64,000 nucleotides of DNA, from positions 154,956 to 218,955 of the forward strand of contig JAUXWO010000030.1 in assembly GCA_030680175.1 (NCBI GenBank), written 5' to 3'. The DNA comes from Vicinamibacterales bacterium. GTDB taxonomy: Bacteria > Acidobacteriota > Vicinamibacteria > Vicinamibacterales > UBA2999. A model generated the notes under the pieces. The model ran no database searches and was not told the DNA's origin. It was given only the letters and a program-made list of their open reading frames with translations. Positions 49,947-59,721 of the stretch are shown here, piece after piece. A program made the translations under genes and the position numbers. Each line of letters opens with the position of its first letter. Within the stretch, counting starts at the first letter, position 1.

Positions 49947-52610
49947 TCACGAAGGGGGGAGCAAGCCCGGTGCCAGCAGCTGCCGCACCGTCTCGATGAG
50001 GGCGCCGGGCGAGTAGGGCTTCTGGATGAAGCTCGTGCCCGGCAGGCTCCCGACCTGGCTGACGACCTCCTGCTCGCCGTAGCCCGTCGTCACGATCACG
50101 GGCAGGTCCGGACGGATCTTGCGCATCTCGACGAGGGCCGTGGCGCCGTTCATGCGCGGCATGGTCATGTCGAGCAGCACGATCGCGAAGCGCCCGGGGT
50201 ACGCGAGCAACTGATCGACGCCGTCGCGTCCGTCGACGGCCATCACCACCTGGAATCCCGCGTGCTCCAGGATGGACCCCGCCACCTCGCGCACCGCCTC
50301 CTCGTCGTCCACCACGAGGGCGACGCCGTCGGTCCGCCAGTCGGGGAGCGCGGCGGGGGCGGCGGGGGCGGTCTGCGCACTCGCGGGGGCGGCCAGCGCC
50401 GGGAAGTACACCTGGAAGCTCGTCCCCTCGCCGGGCTGCGTGTCGATCCGGATCGCCCCGCGGTGGCCGCGGACAATCCCGAGCACCGCCGCCAGGCCGA
50501 GGCCTCGGCCGGTGAACTTGGTGGTGAAGAACGGGTCGAAGATCCGCGCGAGCGTCTCGCGCGTCATGCCGCTGCCCGAGTCGCGCACCTCGACGAAGAC
50601 GTACTCCCCGGCCGGCAGTTCCTCGCGCAGGTACGTCTCGGCGAAGAACGTCCGGTCCGCGTGCACGGTGCCGGTGCGCAACGAGATGGTCCCCGCCTCC
50701 GCCCCGAGCGCATCCGAGGCGTTCGTGATGAGGTTCATCACGACCTGCCGCAGCTGGCTCGGGTCGCCGCTGATGAGCGGCAGGCTGGCGGCGCACTGGA
50801 ACCGTACGAGGGCGCTCTTGGCCACCGCCGTGTGGAGCAGGTGGCCCATCTCCTCGACCAGGCGCGACAGGTCGAGCGGCTGCACGACGAAGCGCCCGCG
50901 TCCGGAGTACGCCAGCATCTGGTTGGTGAGTTCCGAGGCCCGCAGGGCGGCCGTCTCGATGTGGTGCAGGCGGGCAGCCGCCGGCGAGCCCGAGGGCAGT
51001 TCCATCAGCGCGAGGCCCGCGTGGCCCATGATCCCCACGAGCAGGTTGTTGAAGTCGTGCGCGATGCCACCGGCCAGCACGCCGAGGCTCTCGAGCTTCT
51101 GCACGTGCGTCATGTGCGTCTCGAGCCGGAGGCGCTCGGTCTCGGCCTGCACCCGGTCCGTGGAGGCGCCGATGACGTTCGCCACGGCCTGCAGGAAGTG
51201 CACGTCGTCGCGGCTGAAGGCACGGCGCTCGCGCGTGTAGACGGCGAGGATGCCGAACGGGCGGCCGCTGCCGTGAATCACGACGGCCACGAGGCCATGG
51301 ATGTCCATGGCGTCCAGCATGGGATCCGGACCGATGGCGTCGTCGGCCTCGAGGTCTTCGACGACGAGCGGGCGGCCGCTGGCGAGCGGAAGGGCGGCGT
51401 GCGATCCGCGCCGGGCCGGGATCGCGAGGACGTCAATCGCCTCGTCGGGCCAGCCGACCGCGGCGCGCAGGACGAACTCGTCGGCTTCCGCGCCGTGCTC
51501 GAGGACGGCGGCGAGCGGCACGTCCAGCGTGTGGGCCACCAGCGCCGCCGCCTGGTCGAGGATCAGCCGCACGTCGATCCCGGCCAGCGCGCGCTGGCCG
51601 AGCGCGGCGACCGCGGCCTGCTGTCGCGCCCGGCCGCGCAGTTCGGCCTCCACGCGCTTGATGGGGCCGATGTCGTACGCGACGACCAGCGTGCCGACCC
51701 GGGCCCCATGGGGATTGCGCAGCGCGCTGATGGTGGCCGCGACGAGCAGGGGCTCGCCGCGCGCGGACGTCAGGCTGAACTCCGCGCGGAAGCGCTCGCC
51801 GTCCGCGTGCAGCCGCCGCGCCGTGTCCTCGAACTCGGGGTGCAGGAGGCGGCCCTGCAGGAGATGATCGACGCGCTGGCCAATGGCCGCCACGGCGTTG
51901 ACCCCGGAGAGCTGCTCCGCGCCGCCGTTCCAGCTGGTCACCACGCCCTCGCCATCCAGCGTGAGGATGGCCTCGTCGACCTGCTCGAGCACCGAGGCCT
52001 GGAAGTGCGTATGCGCCTCGGCCTCGTGCCGGTCCGTCACGTTGACCATGACGCCGACCGCCTCACGCGAGCCGTCGGCGGCCGCGATGGTCGAGACGAT
52101 GTCGCGGACCCAGAGATAGCGCCCGTCCGCCGCGCGGAGGCGGTACTCGAAGGTGTGCGGCTCGCCCTTGGCCGCGGCCTCCTCACAGAACGCCGGGGCC
52201 CAGGCGCGATCGTCCGGGTGCATGAGGCCCACCCAGAAGTCCGGTTCCTCAATCCACCGCGACACCGGGTAGCCGAGCAGCGCCTCCGCCTCGTGGCTCA
52301 CGAACGTGAAGCGCAGCGTGCCGGGGTGGCCCTTCCAGAAGATCACGCCGATCGATTCGACGAGGGGCCGGTAGAGCTGCTCGACCTCGGCGAGCGCGCG
52401 CGTCCGCGACTCGAGCTGCCGCCGCAGGAGGCCGCAATGCACGAGCGCCGCGGTCATGACGAGGGCCAGCAGCGCGAAGGCGCCGGCCAGCCACCAGCCG
52501 GGCTCGCCGGCCCAGGGACCGGGCGCGGCGGCCAAGACACGGGTCGACGCCCCCAGCGACAGCAGCAGGGTCAGAGCGGCGGTTGGGCGTACGAGGATCG
52601 GCGTTGACAC
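49947..52610 (-). CDS. Hybrid histidine kinase with PAS and GAF domains
   Basis: This 887-aa protein has an N-terminal hydrophobic region (two segments, near 8-28 and 40-60), two PAS-type domains (about 75-195 and 205-325; FVSHEAEALLGYPVSRWIEE) and a GAF domain (about 345-490). The kinase core has GGIAHDFNNLLVGIMGHAGL (phospho-His), the N-box LRQVVMNLITNASDAL and RDSGSGMTRETLARIFDPFF. A C-terminal receiver follows (IVLLDMTMPRMNG). It senses unknown signals at the membrane and probably passes phosphate to an HPt protein such as 42083. The start is GTG. Confidence 0.9.
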   Translation of the reverse strand: MSTPILVRPTAALTLLLSLGASTRVLAAAPGPWAGEPGWWLAGAFALLALVMTAALVHCGLLRRQLESRTRALAEVEQLYRPLVESIGVIFWKGHPGTLRFTFVSHEAEALLGYPVSRWIEEPDFWVGLMHPDDRAWAPAFCEEAAAKGEPHTFEYRLRAADGRYLWVRDIVSTIAAADGSREAVGVMVNVTDRHEAEAHTHFQASVLEQVDEAILTLDGEGVVTSWNGGAEQLSGVNAVAAIGQRVDHLLQGRLLHPEFEDTARRLHADGERFRAEFSLTSARGEPLLVAATISALRNPHGARVGTLVVAYDIGPIKRVEAELRGRARQQAAVAALGQRALAGIDVRLILDQAAALVAHTLDVPLAAVLEHGAEADEFVLRAAVGWPDEAIDVLAIPARRGSHAALPLASGRPLVVEDLEADDAIGPDPMLDAMDIHGLVAVVIHGSGRPFGILAVYTRERRAFSRDDVHFLQAVANVIGASTDRVQAETERLRLETHMTHVQKLESLGVLAGGIAHDFNNLLVGIMGHAGLALMELPSGSPAAARLHHIETAALRASELTNQMLAYSGRGRFVVQPLDLSRLVEEMGHLLHTAVAKSALVRFQCAASLPLISGDPSQLRQVVMNLITNASDALGAEAGTISLRTGTVHADRTFFAETYLREELPAGEYVFVEVRDSGSGMTRETLARIFDPFFTTKFTGRGLGLAAVLGIVRGHRGAIRIDTQPGEGTSFQVYFPALAAPASAQTAPAAPAALPDWRTDGVALVVDDEEAVREVAGSILEHAGFQVVMAVDGRDGVDQLLAYPGRFAIVLLDMTMPRMNGATALVEMRKIRPDLPVIVTTGYGEQEVVSQVGSLPGTSFIQKPYSPGALIETVRQLLAPGLLPPS

Positions 52611-52763
52611 AGATGCGTCCGGGGGACCGGTATCGCAAGTTCGATGCCGGGCTGAATTGTGCCAGATTCCATTGCCACCTGTCGCGTTTTGCCGTTCAGG
52701 CGCGGGGGCAAGTGTCGGCAGAGTGACACCGGCCAGTCCCGAAGGCCGCCGTGCGCGGCCGGT
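52611..52763. other. Gap upstream of the hybrid kinase
   Basis: No ORF or hairpin of note was seen. It presumably holds the kinase promoter. No sigma-28-type motif is present. Confidence 0.5.
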
Positions 52764-52932
52764 ACGCTAGTCCCCTGGCAACGTGATGCCTCGCACAATT
52801 CCCGGGCGGGGCATCCCGGCTGGCGGCGTTGCTCATCGCTCACATATGCGCAATATGCTCGCTCTTCGCGCCTTGCCATCCGGGCGCCGCGCTCCGGGAC
52901 TTGTGCAAGGCATCACGCTTCCAGGGGACTAG
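52764..52932. repeat. Palindromic element P, long form, bounded by CTAG
   Basis: The ends CTAGTCCCCTGG and CCAGGGGACTAG are inverted repeats, followed inward by GTGATGCC/GGCATCAC. The core GCCGGGATGCC, the flanking CACAATTCCCGGG and the CGGGACTTGTG are shared with 42897-43004 in inverse orientation on the plus strand. About 60 extra bases (containing ACATATGCGCAATATG) sit in the loop. The right CTAG supplies the stop codon of the minus-strand SRPBCC gene. Confidence 0.85.
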
Positions 52933-53863
52933 CTGGAGGGAGGCTCAACCTGGTCACCGAGCATCAGCGCGACGTGGACCGACTCAATCAGCGTGTCGCA
53001 GGAGACCCAGTCGGTCAGCGCCGGGGTGGAGACGACGGCGAAACCGACGCCGAGATCCCGGGCCGAGGAGCTGGCCGCGCTCAGCAGGGGCATCTGCGGA
53101 TCCGGGACCGGGCAGGCCACGATCAGGCGGCGCGGCGGGATGGGCAGCCGGCCGATGACATCGAAGGCGTGATGCGCGCCCCCCCATGTGTCATCCGACG
53201 CGGCCGTGAGGATGAGGGCGTCGAGCGCCGGCGGAGGGATGGCGGGGGAGGCGGGGACGTCGAAGGGCGCCCGCGCCACGACGCGGTCGCCGTCCCGCTC
53301 GATGGCGCAGACATCGTGGCCGCCGGTCGCGAGGAAGGCGGCGAGCGCGCGGCCGGGCCTCTGGTCAGCACCGGCGATGCCGACGCGCAGGCGGGGCCGG
53401 TCCGCAAACCGGCGATGCCGGTCGAGGTCCGCCTGCGTGCGCTGGTGGCGGAAGGCAAACAGGCGGGCGAGGCGGCGTGCCACCGCGCGGCCCGCGATCC
53501 AATCCGACACGGGGTGCAGAGGCAGTCGCAGGTCCACCTGGTCGTGCAGGGTGCTGTGCGCCGGGCCGAGCGGTGCGAACTGATGCACGTGCCGCCAGCG
53601 GGCGAACGGGCCGCGCACCTGGACATCCACGAACTGCCGGTCCTGCACGTAGCCCTCGTGCCGGGCCAGCCACGTGATCGCGAGCGGCCCTTGCCGGACG
53701 GACATCTCGAGTTCGTCGCCGTCGACGATCGTGCCGCGGCGCGCCCGCACCGTCACGTCGTCCCACGGCGGGACGAGGCGCTCGAACGCGCCGGGACGCG
53801 CGTGCCAGCGGAAGACCTCTTCCACGGGATGGTCGAAGGTGGCCGAGAAGGTGAGGCGCGGCA

Positions 53864-53864
<1 letters not shown>
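52929..53864 (-). CDS. SRPBCC-domain protein with degenerate epimerase-like C-terminal region
   Basis: In this 311-aa protein, residues 1-150 form an SRPBCC/START-like domain (FSATFDHPVEEVFRWHARPG, FARWRHVHQFAPLG). A Rossmann-like stretch follows (LRVGIAGADQRPGRALAAFL) that lacks a recognisable NAD motif and is shorter than full epimerases. It resembles proteins of the SulA/YfcH (TIGR01777) type in which these domains are joined. It starts at the photolyase stop (overlapping ATGA), so the two genes are coupled. Its role is uncertain. Confidence 0.7.
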
Positions 53865-55321
<1,457 letters not shown>

Positions 55322-55431
55322 GGGCAAAGGGGGCGGTGCGGTATCATCGGGAGACGCGCCTGCCCCGTTCGTAGGACGCCCGTCCGGGCGGCCGGGGTCC
55401 AGGGCGCCCCCGTTTACGACAAGGAGCCGAG

Positions 55432-55857
55432 ATGATCGTCCAGCAGTACCCCGAGCAGTTCATCGCCCCCATGCGCGCCGAGTTGACCCGCGTGGGCTTC
55501 GCCGAGTTGCGGACACCGGACGCCGTGGATGCCGCCGTGGCGCAGTCCGGGACGACGATGATCGTGGTGAACTCGGTGTGCGGGTGCGCGGCGGGCCGCG
55601 CGCGGCCCGGCGTCGCGCTCGCGTTGCAGCACGGGACCCGGCCCGCGCATCTTGGTACCGTCTTCGCCGGCGGCGACATCGAGGCCACCGCGCAGGCACG
55701 CAGCCACTTCGCGCCCTACCCGCCCTCGTCGCCCTCGATCGCGCTGCTCAAGGACGGCCAGGTCGTGTTCATGCTGGAGCGCCGCCAGATCGAGAACCAG
55801 TCGGCCGAAGGCATCGCCGCCGCCCTGACGGCCGCGTTCGACGAACACTGCAAGTAG
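55432..55857 (+). CDS. Bacilliredoxin, BrxA/BrxB (YphP/YqiW) family
   Basis: This 141-aa thioredoxin-fold protein has the CGC active motif at Cys50-Gly-Cys52 (VVNSVCGCAAGRARPGV). Family members remove bacillithiol from proteins or act as disulfide isomerases. AAGGAGCCGAG precedes the ATG. It is divergent from the photolyase. Confidence 0.92.
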   Translation: MIVQQYPEQFIAPMRAELTRVGFAELRTPDAVDAAVAQSGTTMIVVNSVCGCAAGRARPGVALALQHGTRPAHLGTVFAGGDIEATAQARSHFAPYPPSSPSIALLKDGQVVFMLERRQIENQSAEGIAAALTAAFDEHCK

Positions 55858-55863
55858 GATCGG

Positions 55864-55885
55864 TCTCCCCCGCAGCCGGGGGAGA
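55864..55885. terminator. Hairpin terminator between convergent bacilliredoxin and moaA
   Basis: TCTCCCCC and GGGGGAGA form an 8-bp stem with a GCAGCC loop, just past the bacilliredoxin stop. The following 70 bases hold short AGATC- and CATCAC-type repeats. Confidence 0.65.
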
Positions 55886-55950
55886 TCACCAGATCCAAGA
55901 TCCCCAGATCCAGATCTCACATCACCACATCACGAGATCACCAGCTTCCC

Positions 55951-56970
55951 CTAGCCTCCCTTGGTATGCATCTCCCAATGGGGGTTGCGGCGCAGGGCTG
56001 AGGCGGGGATGAGCGTCGTGCGGTCGCCGAGGGCCAGCCGCTGCTCGGCGCCGCGATCGGACCGCGCCGTCCAGATCCGCGTGATGTAGCCGGCGAGCGC
56101 GGCCGCGTCGTCGCCCGCGCGCACCGGCGCGCGCAGGTCGTGACCGGCCGCGGCATACAGGCACAGATAGAACATGCCGTCGGCGGTCAGGCGCGCGCGG
56201 TCGCAGTCCGCGCAGAACGGCGCCGTGGTCGACGCGATGATGCCGAAGACGGTGCCGTCCTCGAGGCGGTACCGATCGGCGGGGGCGGAGCTGGTCTCGT
56301 CGAGCGGCGTCACGGGACCGTAGTGCGCCGCGATCGAAGCGAGCATCTCCTGCCGCGAGACGACCTGGCCCGGGCTCCAGTGCGTGGCGCCGCCGACGTC
56401 CATGTACTCGATGAACCGCACCTCGGCGCCGCGCGCCCGCGCGAACGCCACCATCGGCACCAGCTCGTCGTCGTTCACCCCGCGGATGACGACGGTGTCG
56501 ATCTTGAAGCCAGGGAAGACCGCCGCCGCGGCGTCGAGGCCGGCCAGCACGCGGTCGAGTTCGTCGAAGCGGGCGAGGCGCCTGAACCGATCGCGCTGCA
56601 GCGTGTCGAGGCTCACCGTGAGCCGGTGCAGGCCCGCGCGGTGCAGGTCCGCGGCCGCCGCGGCGAGAAGCACGCCGTTGGTCGTCATCGCGAGGTCGCG
56701 GAGCCGGGGCTTGTGCGCCAGCCGCTCGACGAGCGCGGGGAGGTCCTTGCGCAGCAGCGGCTCGCCGCCGGTCAGCCGCACCTTGTCGACGCCGAGGTCC
56801 AGGAACACGTCGACGAGCCGGTCGACCTCTTCGAAGTGCAGGAGGTCCTCGCGCGGCAGCCAGACGTAGTCCTGCTCGGGCATGCAGTACTGGCAGCGCA
56901 GGTTGCACCGGTCGGTCACCGACACCCGGAGGTTGCGGAGGGGCCGGGCGTGCTGGTCGAGCGGGGACAT
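55951..56970 (-). CDS. moaA: GTP 3',8-cyclase MoaA
   Basis: This 339-aa radical SAM enzyme catalyses the first step of molybdenum cofactor synthesis. It has the N-terminal Fe-S motif CNLRCQYC, GGEPLLRKDLPALVERL, a second C-terminal cluster (FCADCDRARLTADGMFYLCL) and the C-terminal Gly-Gly typical of MoaA. The start at MSPLDQHARPL is used; the ORF extends further without family similarity. No other molybdopterin gene is seen. Confidence 0.94.
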   Translation of the reverse strand: MSPLDQHARPLRNLRVSVTDRCNLRCQYCMPEQDYVWLPREDLLHFEEVDRLVDVFLDLGVDKVRLTGGEPLLRKDLPALVERLAHKPRLRDLAMTTNGVLLAAAAADLHRAGLHRLTVSLDTLQRDRFRRLARFDELDRVLAGLDAAAAVFPGFKIDTVVIRGVNDDELVPMVAFARARGAEVRFIEYMDVGGATHWSPGQVVSRQEMLASIAAHYGPVTPLDETSSAPADRYRLEDGTVFGIIASTTAPFCADCDRARLTADGMFYLCLYAAAGHDLRAPVRAGDDAAALAGYITRIWTARSDRGAEQRLALGDRTTLIPASALRRNPHWEMHTKGG

Positions 56971-57045
56971 CCCCACAGTATAGGCCGTGGCACGCTGCGC
57001 CCTGCCGGACGGTAAACCAAATCCCACCTCAGGCGTAGTTCAGGC

Positions 57046-59610
57046 ATGCGCCGTCTCGTCTCCTGCTGTGCATGCCTGGCCGTCCTGATCCCGGGGAGCG
57101 TCTCGTCGCAGCCGCGCCTGCCGGCCCCGGCGGGCGTGCTCGTCTACGTGGTCGACTCGACCGGCGGCACGATCCCCGGGGCGGAGGTGCTGGCCCTGGT
57201 CGAGGGCACCATCGTTGCGGAGGGGACGGCCGGCGATCGCGGGGGCGTCACGCTGCGCCTGACGGCGGCGGCTCCGGTGCGTCTGATCGTCACGGCGCCC
57301 GGCTTCGAGGCGGCGGAGCGGGAGATGGCGCCGCCGTTCCCGGCGCAGCTCACCATCACCCTGGCGCTCGGCCACATCGAGGACGAGGTCACCGTCTCCG
57401 GCGTCGTCGAAGAGGCGGGGAGCTCGGCGCTGGCGCTGAGTGCGGCCGAGATCGACGCCCTGGCGGACGATGAAGAGACGCTGCGGCGGCAGTTGGAGGA
57501 CCTGGCGGGTCCGGGGGCGGAGATCCGCGTCGATGGCTTCGGCGGACGCCTGCCGCCGCGCGACCAGATTCTGCGCGTCACGATCCGCCGCGATGCGTTC
57601 TCGGCCGAGTTCGCGCAGCCGGGCCGCGGGCGCGTGGACATCATCACGCGTCCGAACGCCGCGCGCTGGCGCGCCAATGGGTCGGCGCAGCTGCGTCCGA
57701 CGTCGCTCTCCGCGCACGATCCCATTGCGCGGCAGAGCACGGCCGGCATCGACCGCCGCGTGCGCGCCTCGTTTGGCGGCCCGCTGCAGCGGAACCGCAC
57801 GGCGCTGTTCGTCGAGGGGAACGGGCGCCGGACGGAGGACTCGCGGTCGATCCAGGCATTGACCCCGAACGGGCCGTTCCTGGCCGCCATCAAGCAGCCG
57901 CAGGACGCGTACGAGATATCGGCGCGCGTCGAGTCGCTCCTGGGGCGATCGACGCTGGTGCGCCTGCGGTGGGCCGGCGAACGGAGCACCCGCGAGAACC
58001 AGGGATTGTCGGAGCTGGACCTGCCGGAGCGCGGGTATCTGCGCCGCGGCACGGAGCAGTCGCTCCGCGCGAGCGTGGATGGCGGCGTCCGGCGGCCGTA
58101 CTTCGTACGGCTCCAGTGGACGGGCGGATCGAACGAGTCCCTGCCCGACACGCGGGCGCCGGCCGTCGTCGTCAACAACGCCTTCCGCGCGGGCGGGGCG
58201 TCGCAGTCCGGAGAAGACCGCGTCACCCGGGCGACGATCGACACGGCGTTCACGCTCGTGAGCCGTCCGTTCAACCTGCGCGCCGGCGGCGAGGTGAGCT
58301 GGGTGCGCGAAGTGCAGGGGACGGTGCGCAACACGCTCGGGACGTTCACGTTCCTCGACAACACGGCGTACGCGGCCGGGATCCCCGCCACGTTCACGCA
58401 GCGGGTCGGCGCCGTGCCGCTCACCATCGACACGATGCAGACCGCCACGTTCGTGCAGGCCGACAAGGCCTGGGCGTCGGGCTGGTCGCTCGGCGTGGGC
58501 GCGCGCTATCAGTGGCAGACGCATCTCGGTGATCGCGGCGCGCTGTCGCCGCGCCTCGGCGTCTCGCGCGCCTTCGCCGAGGGGCGGACGACGCTGCGCG
58601 GCGGCGCCGGATGGTTTTATGACTGGCTCCCGACCAACGTCTGGGAGGAGGGCCTCCGCTTGAGCCGGACGTCGACGGAGGAAGAGATCATCGTTCGCGA
58701 TCCCGGGTATCCCAATCCGTTCGCGGCGGGGCTGCCGCAGGCGCCGCGGCAGGACCCGCCGTCGCTCGTGCTGATCGCGGACGGCGCGGACATGACGCGG
58801 TGGTCGCGCGTCTCGCTCGGCCTCACGCAGCAGCTCGCCGGCGGCTTCCGGCTGGGCGTGGATGTGGGACGCAGCTGGACCGGGGGCGCGTGGCGCGCAC
58901 TGGACCTCAACGCCCCGGTCGCCGGCGTGCGCCCGGACCCGGCACGTGGCCGCACGGTGCTCGTCGATTCGATCGGACGCGACACGGACACGAGCGTCTC
59001 GGTGGACCTCGCGTACCGGAATCAGGCCCGCGCGTTTGGCAGTGTGCGCTACTCGTGGGGGCGGCGCTGGAACGATGGCGACAACGCGCTCACCCCGCCG
59101 CCAGAGGGCACCTCGCTCGCGGCCGAGTGGGGGCCCGCCAGGAACGACCCCGGCCACCGGCTGAACTGGTCGGTGGGGGGGCCGTTGCCGTACGGCATGC
59201 AGGTGTCGATGTTCGGGCGCATCAATCCGGGGTCACGCTACACGGTGACGACCGGGGTGGATGCGAATCGGGATGCGCTCTTCAACGAGCGGCCTGACGG
59301 CGTGGGCCGCAACGACCGGCGCGGCGCGAGGCAGTTCTCGACGGACCTGCGGCTGTCGTGGCGCACGGCGGGCCCCGGCGGGGGCGGGCCGTCCGAGCAG
59401 CGAGGACCCGGGGGCGGGGGCCGGCCTGGCCCGGGCGGCCGCGGCGGCGCGCCCGAGCGCTCGATGGAGACGTTCGTGTCGGTGAGCAACCTCTTCAACC
59501 GGGTGAACCGCACGTCCTACATCGGCGTGCTCGCCTCACCGCTGTTCGGCCAGCCCACCTCGGCCAGCTCGGCGCGGCGCATCGAAGTCGGCTGGCGTTT
59601 CTCACTCTAG
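57046..59610 (+). CDS. TonB-dependent receptor/Oar-like outer-membrane protein
   Basis: This 854-aa protein has a signal peptide (MRRLVSCCACLAVLIPGSVS), then a carboxypeptidase-regulatory-like domain (residues 28-115: VLVYVVDSTGGTIPGAEVLA), a plug-like region and a beta-barrel ending in GWRFSL with a terminal aromatic pattern. A Gly/Pro-rich loop (GPGGGGPSEQRGPGGGG) is near 785-810. It is probably an outer-membrane transporter for a large substrate. No clear TonB box is identified. Its TAG stop is in CTAG directly before repeat R. Confidence 0.82.
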   Translation: MRRLVSCCACLAVLIPGSVSSQPRLPAPAGVLVYVVDSTGGTIPGAEVLALVEGTIVAEGTAGDRGGVTLRLTAAAPVRLIVTAPGFEAAEREMAPPFPAQLTITLALGHIEDEVTVSGVVEEAGSSALALSAAEIDALADDEETLRRQLEDLAGPGAEIRVDGFGGRLPPRDQILRVTIRRDAFSAEFAQPGRGRVDIITRPNAARWRANGSAQLRPTSLSAHDPIARQSTAGIDRRVRASFGGPLQRNRTALFVEGNGRRTEDSRSIQALTPNGPFLAAIKQPQDAYEISARVESLLGRSTLVRLRWAGERSTRENQGLSELDLPERGYLRRGTEQSLRASVDGGVRRPYFVRLQWTGGSNESLPDTRAPAVVVNNAFRAGGASQSGEDRVTRATIDTAFTLVSRPFNLRAGGEVSWVREVQGTVRNTLGTFTFLDNTAYAAGIPATFTQRVGAVPLTIDTMQTATFVQADKAWASGWSLGVGARYQWQTHLGDRGALSPRLGVSRAFAEGRTTLRGGAGWFYDWLPTNVWEEGLRLSRTSTEEEIIVRDPGYPNPFAAGLPQAPRQDPPSLVLIADGADMTRWSRVSLGLTQQLAGGFRLGVDVGRSWTGGAWRALDLNAPVAGVRPDPARGRTVLVDSIGRDTDTSVSVDLAYRNQARAFGSVRYSWGRRWNDGDNALTPPPEGTSLAAEWGPARNDPGHRLNWSVGGPLPYGMQVSMFGRINPGSRYTVTTGVDANRDALFNERPDGVGRNDRRGARQFSTDLRLSWRTAGPGGGGPSEQRGPGGGGRPGPGGRGGAPERSMETFVSVSNLFNRVNRTSYIGVLASPLFGQPTSASSARRIEVGWRFSL

Positions 59611-59713
59611 TGGACTGTATCGACTGAAGAGGGACTACCAGCTCCTCTGCTCAACCGCGATTTTGCGGGCCGCCCAACGGGCGGCCCGGTAGCAGACCGT
59701 CAACGACACCCCA
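59611..59713. repeat. 103-bp copy of intergenic repeat family R
   Basis: TGGACTGTATCGACTGAAGAGG ... GTCAACGACACCCCA, with the perfect hairpin GGGCCGCCC-AAC-GGGCGGCCC. It is flanked by CTAG on the left and CCAG on the right, and lies between the convergent TonB-receptor and UPF0182 genes. Confidence 0.9.
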
Positions 59714-59721
59714 CCAGGCCC

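Noticed and set aside
47829-52607. 1592-aa open frame spanning the chemotaxis operon end and the hybrid kinase
   Set aside because: It runs antisense to the kinase and out of frame with cheX/cheB, with Arg/Gly/Pro-rich shadow composition. The real genes have clear domain motifs.
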